Source of the DNA: Pricia mediterranea
Lineage (GTDB): Bacteria; Bacteroidota; Bacteroidia; Flavobacteriales; Flavobacteriaceae
Reading direction: 5' to 3'
DNA length: 64,000 bases
Assembly: GCF_032248455.1 (NCBI RefSeq)
Contig: NZ_JAVTTP010000001.1
Span: 3,694,001 to 3,758,000 of the forward strand
This document shows positions 41,318 to 48,732 of the stretch, in pieces. The notes beneath the pieces were generated by a model, which saw only the letters and a list, made by a program, of their open reading frames with translations, was not told the origin of the DNA and did not search any database. The translations under genes and the position numbers were made by a program. Numbering within the stretch: position 1 is the first letter of the stretch; every line of letters starts with the position of its first letter.

Positions 41318-43204
41318 CTCATATTCGTTTCTTGTATTAACCTTAATATCACCATTTTCGAGCATGAGCTGCAGAGTTTTTAGAACAGATGCTTCATCAT
41401 GGTCGAGCAACCGGATCAGGACCCTTGAGCTGTAACTCTTATCCCCCAACGTCTCACGTAATTGTTTGGCTATACCTTTAAAATCCACTGTTTTGGCGTT
41501 TTTGCGTCTACATACATCGCAAAGACCGCAATTTTCGATTTTCTCTTCCCCAAAATAGTCTAAAATCTGAACACTTCTACAAATCGTATCGTTGTTGAGG
41601 TAGCCGATCATCCGGTCGACTTTTTCTACTTTGATGCGATTTCGATCTTCGACCTGTTGGGCGAATACGTTGATGGTTCGGTCATCGTCCCGTGGGACCA
41701 AGAAGGTAATCTCGAGATCGGTCTTTTGTGATCGATAATCGATGATCTCGTCCTTATTGAACTTCTCCAAAAGGGCGAAGACCTTGTTTTCGGAGGTATT
41801 TGTTTTTCTAGCGATCAGGTCGGGGTCGATTTTGGTTTCAAAATCGAAAATACCCCCATAGGTTCTCAGGATGCTCTGAATAATAGGGACCGATTCCCGA
41901 TTTTTTTCCAAATAATCAAAGATTTGGGGTTGGGAAACAATAAAGCGTATTTCCGTTTTTTTGAAAAAGGATTCGGAGAGGGCGATGACGGAATACCGGT
42001 CCAATATGCGCAGTGCGTTATAGGTGAGAAAGGAATTTAGGCCGTAGGCCGAGATAAAGTCCCGAAACGGAAACTGAAAAATCTCGTTCGTACTTTCCCC
42101 GAACGATATTTGAAAGTAATTATTAAGCTTGTTATATACTTTTTTCAGGAAGGCCGCATCCGGTAGGGCACCCAGAAATTGCTGCCGCATCTGCGCCACA
42201 TCAAAATCGTTGGTCAGAAGTAGCGCCTTGGCGGGGGCGCCGTCCCTTCCCGCCCTTCCGGCCTCTTGATAGTAGTTTTCAAGGCAGTCGGGCACCTGAA
42301 AGTGCACCACTGTGCGTACGTCGGGTTTGTCCACGCCCATCCCGAAGGCATTGGTGGCGACCATGACTTGGATTCGGTTGTTCAGCCATAGGTTAAGTTT
42401 TTCCTGTTTTTCTTTTTTAGGAATTCCTCCATGAAAAAAGTCCGACGTGCACCCATTTGCATTGAGAAACCGGGCTACGTCTTGGGTCATTTTGCGCGTG
42501 CGTACATATACAATGCCGCTTTGACCGCTTTCGGCGAAGCATTGCTCGAGACGATAATGTTTATCCTCACAGCGCAATACCTCGAAGGCGATGTTCGGTC
42601 GGAAGAAGGAATCCTTTACGGTCATCGGCTCGGTAAGGCCAAGGTTCTCGACGATGTCCTGCTCCACCCGGTTGGTTGCCGTGGCGGTCAGGGCGATGAT
42701 GGGGGTCTCGGGAAGAAGCTCCCTAAGATGGCCACATTCGAGGTAGGCGGGCCGAAAATCGTGCCCCCATTGCGAGATGCAATGCGCCTCGTCGATAGCG
42801 ATGAGGTTGACGTTCATCTGCTGAATCTTGTCCTGAACCAGCTCCTGCTGTAGGCGCTCGGGAGAAATATAGACGAATTTGTAGCCGCCGTACCGGCAAT
42901 TGTCCAACGCGGTGATAAGCTCGTCAAAGGGAATGCCTCCGGTCAGGGCCATCGCTTTGATTCCCCTTAGCTTTAGGTTGTTGACCTGGTCCTGAATAAG
43001 GGCGATCAAAGGGGATACCACAATGCAAAGTCCATCCCGTGCCAGCGCCGGTATTTGAAAGCAGAGCGATTTTCCGCCGCCGGTGGGCATGAGCGCCAGT
43101 ACATCACGCCGACTCAAAACAGCCTCTATTATCCGTTTCTGGGATCCTTTAAAAGCGGTAAATCCCCAGAACTCCCTTAAAATTTCCTCAGGATTTTTGT
43201 GCAT
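41300..43204 (-). CDS. ATP-dependent DNA helicase RecQ family
   Basis: A 634-residue superfamily 2 helicase. Motif 0 and Walker A are in FKGSQKRIIEAVL and LMPTGGGKSLCFQIPAL (GGGKS at 42-46), motif II is AIDEAHCISQWGHDFRP with the RecQ aromatic loop, and motif VI is YYQEAGRAGRDGAPA. A zinc site (CRSVQILDYF, then CGLCDVC) and an RQC part follow; the HRDC domain is absent or strongly reduced. It unwinds DNA during replication repair. Its start overlaps the stop of the preceding ATPase gene (TAATG), indicating coupling. Confidence 0.94.
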   Translation of the reverse strand: MHKNPEEILREFWGFTAFKGSQKRIIEAVLSRRDVLALMPTGGGKSLCFQIPALARDGLCIVVSPLIALIQDQVNNLKLRGIKAMALTGGIPFDELITALDNCRYGGYKFVYISPERLQQELVQDKIQQMNVNLIAIDEAHCISQWGHDFRPAYLECGHLRELLPETPIIALTATATNRVEQDIVENLGLTEPMTVKDSFFRPNIAFEVLRCEDKHYRLEQCFAESGQSGIVYVRTRKMTQDVARFLNANGCTSDFFHGGIPKKEKQEKLNLWLNNRIQVMVATNAFGMGVDKPDVRTVVHFQVPDCLENYYQEAGRAGRDGAPAKALLLTNDFDVAQMRQQFLGALPDAAFLKKVYNKLNNYFQISFGESTNEIFQFPFRDFISAYGLNSFLTYNALRILDRYSVIALSESFFKKTEIRFIVSQPQIFDYLEKNRESVPIIQSILRTYGGIFDFETKIDPDLIARKTNTSENKVFALLEKFNKDEIIDYRSQKTDLEITFLVPRDDDRTINVFAQQVEDRNRIKVEKVDRMIGYLNNDTICRSVQILDYFGEEKIENCGLCDVCRRKNAKTVDFKGIAKQLRETLGDKSYSSRVLIRLLDHDEASVLKTLQLMLENGDIKVNTRNEYEMVVGR

Positions 43205-43767
43205 TATTCAGATTTTACCAGGTCGAGAATGAAATCCGTTCGTTCCGTTACGCTACCTATGGGAATAAGGGTAATCGCATACCCGAAGTCTTGATAGGTA
43301 TTCCTCAAAGCTGTAAAGATGCGCTCCGATTCTTCAAAGGATTCGAAGCGCTCGGCATCGGTATTATAGATGTCAGGCCAAGGGGGCATCAGCAAGATTC
43401 GGTCGTAGCGTAAGTCGTGTACGGGGCGCTCAAAGGCAGCATCATATGATTGTCCGAAACAGGCCATATAGGCATGGACATCGGGGATGCCCCGGTCGAA
43501 AAAAACGATGTCTTCATCCGTTTTTTCGGCGGACCGGTACTGTGCCACACGGCCGTGCAGCAATTTGTTGTTGAACGCGTAAGGATCTTTTACCGATAGG
43601 ATAGGATTGGTGATAATGGCTTCTGAACCATTTACGTTCTTCTCCTCTGAGGTAAGTCCCCTTACCAATTCGGGTATACAGTAGTACCCCCTGTACTCCA
43701 ACTCTTTGATTACCGAAGTCTTACCGGTACTGGGACCGCCTGTTATCACTATCTTTTTCGCGCTCAA
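43204..43767 (-). CDS. AAA family ATPase (NadR/Ttd14-like)
   Basis: A 187-residue P-loop protein. Walker A VITGGPSTGKTS is near residue 8-17, Walker B IVFFDRGIPDVHAYM near 87-101, and a lid-like segment MPPWPDIYNTDAERFES follows. This is the AAA_28/Ttd14 family. The only start in frame near the N-terminus is a TTG at 43767, eight bases from a heptamer array. Its stop codon overlaps the recQ start. The substrate is unknown; a nucleotide- or lipid-related kinase role has been suggested for relatives. Confidence 0.86.
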   Translation of the reverse strand: MSAKKIVITGGPSTGKTSVIKELEYRGYYCIPELVRGLTSEEKNVNGSEAIITNPILSVKDPYAFNNKLLHGRVAQYRSAEKTDEDIVFFDRGIPDVHAYMACFGQSYDAAFERPVHDLRYDRILLMPPWPDIYNTDAERFESFEESERIFTALRNTYQDFGYAITLIPIGSVTERTDFILDLVKSE

Positions 43768-43774
43768 TAAGGGG

Positions 43775-43823
43775 AGTATTAAGTAGTTAGTATTAAGTAA
43801 TTAATAGTTAGTATAAACTAACG
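43775..43823. repeat. Heptamer array, AGTATTA/AGTAATT type
   Basis: Seven consecutive 7-bp units: AGTATTA, AGTAGTT, AGTATTA, AGTAATT, AATAGTT, AGTATAA, ACTAACG. It lies immediately upstream of the leftward ATPase gene. Confidence 0.78.
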
Positions 43824-44108
43824 TGCTTATTTGTTACGAACTTGGGCCGGACTTAGGACTAAATACTTCGAAATAGCCATCCGATTCATTGCTAAATCAG
43901 TCTTGGGTCCTACCATCATGCACCTTGTTCAACAGTTAGGCGGATCGGCATTTTAAGATAATAAGTACTACATAACGGATGTCAAGTGTGGTTAAAACCT
44001 GCTGGATACGCCCAGAATTAAATGGTTCGCATTAGCAATCCAAATCCCGATGTATCCGGGACAGCCCATAAACCATCATACGCCGTACCAACCACAAACC
44101 ACCTCTGT

Positions 44109-44143
44109 ACTCAGTACTAAATACTCAATACTAAGTACTATTC
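44109..44143. repeat. Heptamer array, ACTAAGT type
   Basis: Five units in phase: ACTCAGT, ACTAAAT, ACTCAAT, ACTAAGT, ACTATTC. A weaker run of ACC-rich heptamers precedes it. It ends 36 bp before the DUF493 start. Confidence 0.75.
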
Positions 44144-44179
44144 ATCGGTAAAAGTAAGCATTCCCCTAAGCAATGTAAA

Positions 44180-44518
44180 ATGGAGCGTATTACTCTGCTC
44201 GAGTTGCTTACCTTTGTAAAAAATGACGGAATGGATACTAAAAACCCCGAAGAATTCTATAGAAGATTGCAAGAGCAATTGGCAGAAACCTCATCTTGGC
44301 CCTCCGATTATCTTTTTAAATTTATTGTGGAGAGCGATCCGGAGAAAATCGATCAGATCCATAAAATATTCGATAATACCGGTGCGGTCATCGAATCGAA
44401 AAAATCTAAAAAAGGGAAATATACCAGTGTATCGGTAACGGTCAACCTTAGGGATCCAAAGGCAGTGGTCGAAAAATATCAAGAAGTGGCCGAGGTAGAA
44501 GGGGTAATATCATTGTAA
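44180..44518 (+). CDS. DUF493 (YbeD-like) protein
   Basis: A 112-residue protein. The C-terminal ~85 residues have the ferredoxin-like DUF493 fold: WPSDYLFKFIVESDPEKIDQ, the GKYTSVSVTVNLRDPKAVVE strand-helix and the ending VAEVEGVISL. YbeD of E. coli is the reference; a regulatory ACT-like role is assumed but unproven. It is monocistronic or leads towards DUF4290, from which the MITE-like element separates it. Confidence 0.88.
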   Translation: MERITLLELLTFVKNDGMDTKNPEEFYRRLQEQLAETSSWPSDYLFKFIVESDPEKIDQIHKIFDNTGAVIESKKSKKGKYTSVSVTVNLRDPKAVVEKYQEVAEVEGVISL

Positions 44519-44824
44519 TGGTTTGCGCCTGGCGCCAAAATCCGTTTCCCGATAAATAAATAGCCTGCGTGCCATAATTTTCGTAAATTGCGTGCGTTAT
44601 AAACGAACTCACTGGGAGTTCGATACTTCTCCTTTTTTGTTCAGGGACTGTTTTGGAATGTGTGATTAGAATTTTTATGCGCCATTTTTGATGCAGTTTT
44701 AGGCAAAATTTTTTAGCATAGCCGTAGCTATGGTCAAAAATTTTAACGACAAAATGCGCAAAAAGGGCTTTAAAAAAATAATTGACATATTTTAAAACAG
44801 TCTCTTCAAGTAAAACTCTTCAAT
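44519..44824. other. Spacer occupied by a MITE-like element
   Basis: About 300 bp. More than half is the 161-bp inverted-repeat element at 44644-44804, described separately. No gene is present. Confidence 0.6.
44644..44804. mobile_element. MITE-like 161-bp inverted-repeat element
   Basis: The whole stretch folds on itself around CATAGC-CGTA-GCTATG (44717-44732), with arms of about 78 bp. The termini are GGGACTGTTTT on the left and, reverse-complemented, GAGACTGTTTT on the right. Inner blocks also match in order (GCC.TTTTTG, AAAATTTTT). TTCA flanks both ends, consistent with a 4-bp target duplication. There is no coding capacity. The termini resemble those of Bacteroidota insertion sequences. 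It could also act as a strong hairpin in the RNA. Confidence 0.68.
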
Positions 44825-45481
44825 TTGAATTTAGTAGAAAACCTTGAGTACAATACCGAGCGGCCGCAATTGATCATTCCCGAGTACGGGCGGCATTTTC
44901 AGAAAATGGTAGATTATGCCGTATCCATCGAGGACGATGAGGAACGCAATCGCGTGGCGCAATCCATTATATCCGTAATGGGCAATCTGCAGCCGCATTT
45001 ACGCGATGTGTCCGACTTCCAACACAAGCTATGGGACCAGTTATTTATTATGTCCGATTTTAAGTTGGATGTAGAATCTCCTTTTCCCATTACCAGCAAA
45101 GAGGTCTTACAACAGCGCCCCGATGCCTTGGAATATCCGCAGAACCATCCGAAATATCGATTCTACGGCAACAATATCAAGCGGATGATCGATGAGGCGG
45201 TAAAGTGGGACAAAGGTCCCAAACGCGAAGGCCTTGAATATGCCATTGCCAACCACATGAAAAAATGTTACCTCAACTGGAACAAGGATACCGTCGACGA
45301 TAAGGTCATTTTCAAGCACCTCCATGAGCTGAGCAACGGGGAGATCAGTCTTGACGCCGAAGATGAAAGCCTTACGGATAGCGGACAGTTCTTGAACAAA
45401 CGAAGTTCGAAATCCTCCCGCAGTAGCAGCAGCAAGAAAGGATCACGCAGCAATAACAACCGCGGTAAAAAGCGCTACTAA
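44825..45481 (+). CDS. DUF4290 domain protein
   Basis: A 218-residue cytosolic protein found only in Bacteroidota. The start LEYNTERPQLIIPEYGRHFQ and the helix-rich core with VSDFQHKLWDQLFIMSDFKL are diagnostic. The last ~35 residues are a basic Ser/Arg/Lys/Asn tail, likely nucleic-acid or ribosome binding. No ATG is available between the upstream in-frame stop (44783) and the conserved region, so TTG at 44825 is the start. It is followed by murA after 30 bp. Function is unknown. Confidence 0.88.
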   Translation: MNLVENLEYNTERPQLIIPEYGRHFQKMVDYAVSIEDDEERNRVAQSIISVMGNLQPHLRDVSDFQHKLWDQLFIMSDFKLDVESPFPITSKEVLQQRPDALEYPQNHPKYRFYGNNIKRMIDEAVKWDKGPKREGLEYAIANHMKKCYLNWNKDTVDDKVIFKHLHELSNGEISLDAEDESLTDSGQFLNKRSSKSSRSSSSKKGSRSNNNRGKKRY

Positions 45482-45509
45482 CAACTATCAACCTACAACC
45501 CACCACCTA
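45482..45509. repeat. Short heptamer array between DUF4290 and murA
   Basis: Four units in phase: CAACTAT, CAACCTA, CAACCCA, CCACCTA, then CC and the murA ATG. The array fills nearly the whole spacer between the two genes. Confidence 0.72.
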
Positions 45510-45511
45510 CC

Positions 45512-46819
45512 ATGGGCACTTTTAAAATAGAGGGCGGCTACCCACTCTCGGGTGAAATCACGCCCCAAGGCGCCAAAAACGAAGCTTTACAGATTCTTTG
45601 TGCCGTGTTGCTCACCGCCGAAGAGGTCACCATCAACAATATTCCCGACATCGTCGATGTCAATAAACTGATTTCCATTCTAGAAGATTTGGGAGTGAAA
45701 ATCAAAAACAAGGAAGAAGGATCGTACAGCTTTAAGGCCGATGCAATAAACCTCGACTATCTGCAGTCCGACCAATTCAAACAAGACGGTCGTGAGCTTC
45801 GTGGATCGATTATGTTGGTGGGGCCGCTATTGGCCCGATTCGGAAAGGGATATATCCCTAAGCCCGGGGGCGATAAGATCGGTAGACGTAGATTGGATAC
45901 ACATTTCGAGGGTTTTATAAAGCTGGGCGGTAAATTTCGATATAATAAGGAGGAACATTTTTACGGGGTAGAGGCCAAAAGTTTAAAGGGGACCTACATG
46001 CTGCTCGATGAGGCATCGGTCACCGGAACGGCCAACATCGTAATGGCGGCCGTTATGGCCGAAGGCACGACGACCATCTACAATGCCGCCTGTGAGCCCT
46101 ACCTACAACAATTGTGTAAGATGCTCAACCGAATGGGCGCCAAAATCTCCGGAGTCGGCTCAAACCTGTTGACCATTGAGGGCGTGGCCGAACTCGGCGG
46201 AACCGAGCACCGTATGCTACCCGATATGATCGAAATCGGTAGCTGGATCGGATTGGCCGCCATGACCCGGAGCGAATTGACCATTAAAGACGTAAGCTGG
46301 GGCGATTTGGGCCAGATTCCCACGGTATTTCGAAAATTGGGAATAGAACTGGAACAGAAGGGAGATGATATTTATATCCCCGAGCAGCCCGACGGTTATA
46401 AGATCCAAAAGTATATCGATGGTTCGATACTGACTATATCCGATGCCCCGTGGCCGGGACTCACGCCAGACCTATTGAGTATCATCTTGGTCATGGCCAC
46501 CCAGGCCAAGGGCGAAGTACTCATTCATCAAAAAATGTTCGAAAGCCGTTTATTCTTTGTGGACAAGCTGATCGATATGGGCGCAAAGATTATTCTCTGC
46601 GATCCGCACCGCGCTGTCGTTATAGGACAAAACTTTAAGTCTGCCTTAAACGCCACCACTATGACCTCCCCCGACATCCGAGCGGGAATCTCATTGCTGA
46701 TTGCGGCACTCTCCGCAAAAGGCACCTCTACCATCCACAATATTGAGCAGATCGATCGTGGTTATCAGGATATAGATACCAGGCTCCGGGCCATTGGGGC
46801 CAAGATCAGTAGGGTGTAA
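45512..46819 (+). CDS. murA: UDP-GlcNAc 1-carboxyvinyltransferase MurA
   Basis: A 435-residue EPSP-synthase-fold enzyme for the first committed step of peptidoglycan synthesis. GAKNEALQILCAVLLT (Lys22, Asn23) and SIMLVGPLLARFGKGYIPKP are canonical. The PEP-loop residue that is Cys115 in E. coli is Asp121 here (KPGGDKIGRRRLD). An Asp at this place is known from M. tuberculosis and from the E. coli C115D mutant; both remain active and resist fosfomycin. It directly follows the DUF4290 gene. Confidence 0.95.
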   Translation: MGTFKIEGGYPLSGEITPQGAKNEALQILCAVLLTAEEVTINNIPDIVDVNKLISILEDLGVKIKNKEEGSYSFKADAINLDYLQSDQFKQDGRELRGSIMLVGPLLARFGKGYIPKPGGDKIGRRRLDTHFEGFIKLGGKFRYNKEEHFYGVEAKSLKGTYMLLDEASVTGTANIVMAAVMAEGTTTIYNAACEPYLQQLCKMLNRMGAKISGVGSNLLTIEGVAELGGTEHRMLPDMIEIGSWIGLAAMTRSELTIKDVSWGDLGQIPTVFRKLGIELEQKGDDIYIPEQPDGYKIQKYIDGSILTISDAPWPGLTPDLLSIILVMATQAKGEVLIHQKMFESRLFFVDKLIDMGAKIILCDPHRAVVIGQNFKSALNATTMTSPDIRAGISLLIAALSAKGTSTIHNIEQIDRGYQDIDTRLRAIGAKISRV

Positions 46820-47134
46820 TTTTATTTATGGAGTTCTAGTTTATGGGTTTATCCCGTCAGCTGTTTGATCGGGTAACCGCGCTTGAAAGGTCTGATTTCG
46901 CCCTTCCATCTTTCCTTCCATCCTTCCATCATTCCATCCTTCCGTCCCTCATTTTTAAGCAATTTCTCCCGCTTCCTTCGGAGCGTGGAAAAACTATTTT
47001 CCCCTATATTTTCCTACAAAATAGCGAAGAGTATGATTTTGCCTGTTTTATAGCAACGATATTTGAAAATATTATGAGTAATGTAAATCCTAGCTCGTCA
47101 TAAAGCGGTACCCCAACTTAATTAGTCAAGCCCA
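46820..47134. other. Spacer upstream of the nitrate reductase region
   Basis: About 315 bp. It includes a pyrimidine-rich array of roughly 8-bp period at 46902-46950 (CTTCCATC, then variants such as CATCCTTC and CATCATTC). No gene is visible. The promoter of the porin gene is presumably between the array and 47135; no FNR-type palindrome is seen. Confidence 0.45.
46902..46950. repeat. Pyrimidine-rich octamer array (CATCCTTC)
   Basis: Six steps of about 8 bp on the plus strand: CTTCCATC, TTTCCTTC, CATCCTTC, CATCATTC, CATCCTTC, CGTCCCTC. The period differs from the 7-bp arrays nearby. It lies between murA and the porin gene. Confidence 0.65.
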
Positions 47135-48433
47135 ATGAAAACAAAACAACTGCAATCTTCTATTTGCTTAAGAGCTACCCATTTTTTTTCTGCACCCCTG
47201 CTCGTTTGCGCATTGATCTTTACTTCGTTGTTGACCGCACAGGTACAGGTCGACGCTGAACTAAGGCCCCGGTTCGAATACAGACATGGTTTCGGGACCC
47301 TGTTTCCGAATAACGTTGATGCCGCTGCTTTCATTTCGCAGCGTACCCGTTTGAATGCGTCCTATTCCGATGAGAAGCTTGATTTTTATCTGAGCGTACA
47401 CGACATCCGGGTATGGGGCGACGTGCCCCAACTGAACGTTGCCGACCGCAACGGACTCGGTTTACATGAGGCTTGGGGCCAATTACGGTTTACGCCGGAA
47501 TTCTCCGTAAAGCTCGGGCGACAGGTACTCGCTTACGACGATCAAAGAATTTTGGGAGGCGTGGATTGGGCCCAGCAGGGCCGGAGCCACGACGTGGCGT
47601 TGCTACAATTCAGAAAGAAACAGTTAGAGGTCCATTTTGGGGCCGGGTTCAACCAAGACGGACAATCCCTTACCGGAACCGTTTTGAACACGAATACCTA
47701 TAAGGCGATGCAGTATCTTTGGCTGCATAGGGACTGGCAAGATTTTCAGGTCAGTTTGCTAATTTTAAACAACGGTCGGCAGTTTATCGATACCGACGAT
47801 GCGGCCAATACGGAGACGCGCTACGGTCAGACCTTGGGCTCGCATCTAGAATTTGGTCGAGATAGGCTGAATTTGATGGGTAATATATACTATCAGACGG
47901 GCAGGGATGTAAACGATAATAAACTCAACGCCTACCTCGTAGGATTGGAGAGTAAGTATGAAGTGCAGTCCGGTTTCACCTTGATCTTGGGCGGCGAACT
48001 ACAGAGCGGAAACGATTGGGGTTCCCCCATCAATGGCGATAACAAGGCCTTTTCTCCACTTTATGGTACCAACCACAAGTTCAACGGTCTGATGGATTAT
48101 TTTTACGTGGGCAATCACACGGACAATGTGGGATTATTGGACCTTTACGTTGGAACGATTATAAAAACGGGCGAAAAGTCAAGCTTGAACCTGCGGTTGC
48201 ACCATTTCAACGCTGCCGCCGAACTGACCGGAACAGCATCCAAACAACTGGGAGCGGAGGCCGATCTGGTCTTCAATTATAACTTTAGCCCCACCGTAAA
48301 CATCAAGGCCGGGTATTCCCACTTGTTTCCTACAGAGGGGATGGAATTCCTGAAGAACAACTTTGACAACAATGCCAATTATTGGGGCTGGGCGATGGTC
48401 ACCATCAAACCTGTCCTATTCAAAAGAGAATAA
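47135..48433 (+). CDS. Alginate-export-family outer-membrane porin
   Basis: A 432-residue protein with a signal peptide (residues ~1-34, ending in LLTAQVQVDA). The beta-barrel text is that of the alginate_exp family: LRPRFEYRHGFGTL, AAFISQRTRLNASYSDEKLD, LHEAWGQLRFTPEFSVKLGRQ. A barrel of about 18 strands is expected. Alginate itself is unlikely to be the substrate, since the gene sits before the nap cluster. A nitrate/nitrite or general anion porin serving the periplasmic reductase is inferred. Confidence 0.86.
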   Translation: MKTKQLQSSICLRATHFFSAPLLVCALIFTSLLTAQVQVDAELRPRFEYRHGFGTLFPNNVDAAAFISQRTRLNASYSDEKLDFYLSVHDIRVWGDVPQLNVADRNGLGLHEAWGQLRFTPEFSVKLGRQVLAYDDQRILGGVDWAQQGRSHDVALLQFRKKQLEVHFGAGFNQDGQSLTGTVLNTNTYKAMQYLWLHRDWQDFQVSLLILNNGRQFIDTDDAANTETRYGQTLGSHLEFGRDRLNLMGNIYYQTGRDVNDNKLNAYLVGLESKYEVQSGFTLILGGELQSGNDWGSPINGDNKAFSPLYGTNHKFNGLMDYFYVGNHTDNVGLLDLYVGTIIKTGEKSSLNLRLHHFNAAAELTGTASKQLGAEADLVFNYNFSPTVNIKAGYSHLFPTEGMEFLKNNFDNNANYWGWAMVTIKPVLFKRE

Positions 48434-48442
48434 TATTTCCCG

Positions 48443-48458
48443 ATTCCAAAACAGTCTC
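48443..48458 (-). repeat. Solo copy of a MITE end
   Basis: The reverse complement of this site reads GAGACTGTTTTGGAAT, matching 15 of 16 bases of the left end of the 161-bp element at 44644. No partner end is present nearby, so it looks like a relic or a chance similarity. It lies in the spacer between the porin and napD. Confidence 0.45.
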
Positions 48459-48490
48459 TAAACTTTAGAACGTTTTTAAATTAAACCCAT

Positions 48491-48727
48491 ATGCCCATAA
48501 AAAGCTATTTGGCACATCCGCATAAAGGAAAAAAAAGGTATCTTGAAATTGCTTTATCCGACTTCAAGGAATGTGAGGTTTTACCTGCGGAAAATGAAGA
48601 AATTTTGGTTGTAGTCACCGAGACGGAATCCAAAAAAGAGGAGGATGAATTGATAGCGAAATTAGAGGCGCTTCCCAGCTTAAAGTTATTGGCCATGGTA
48701 TCCGGCTTCGATACCCCTAAAAATTAA
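48491..48727 (+). CDS. napD: NapD-like chaperone
   Basis: A 78-residue protein with the ferredoxin-like pattern of NapD (YLAHPHKGKKRYLEIALSDF, EILVVVTETESKKEEDELIA, LLAMVSGF). NapD binds the Tat signal of NapA and holds it until the molybdenum cofactor is inserted. It ends 5 bp before the napA start. The sequence is divergent from proteobacterial NapD, so the call leans partly on position. Confidence 0.78.
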   Translation: MPIKSYLAHPHKGKKRYLEIALSDFKECEVLPAENEEILVVVTETESKKEEDELIAKLEALPSLKLLAMVSGFDTPKN

Positions 48728-48732
48728 GGACT

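Larger units (their letters stand above)
43768..44179. other. Divergent spacer with two heptamer arrays
   Basis: About 410 bp between two divergent genes. A heptamer array lies at each end (43775-43823 and about 44109-44143), each next to a gene start. The middle has no coding content. Confidence 0.5.

Noticed and set aside
18294-45509. CRISPR array interpretation of the short tandem repeats
   Set aside because: Units are 7 bp and directly adjacent, without spacers, and no cas gene is present.
46820-47134. FNR-type operator for the nap operon
   Set aside because: I looked for TGAYNNNNRTCA before the porin and napD and found none, so the nap genes cannot be placed in the regulon from this sequence.
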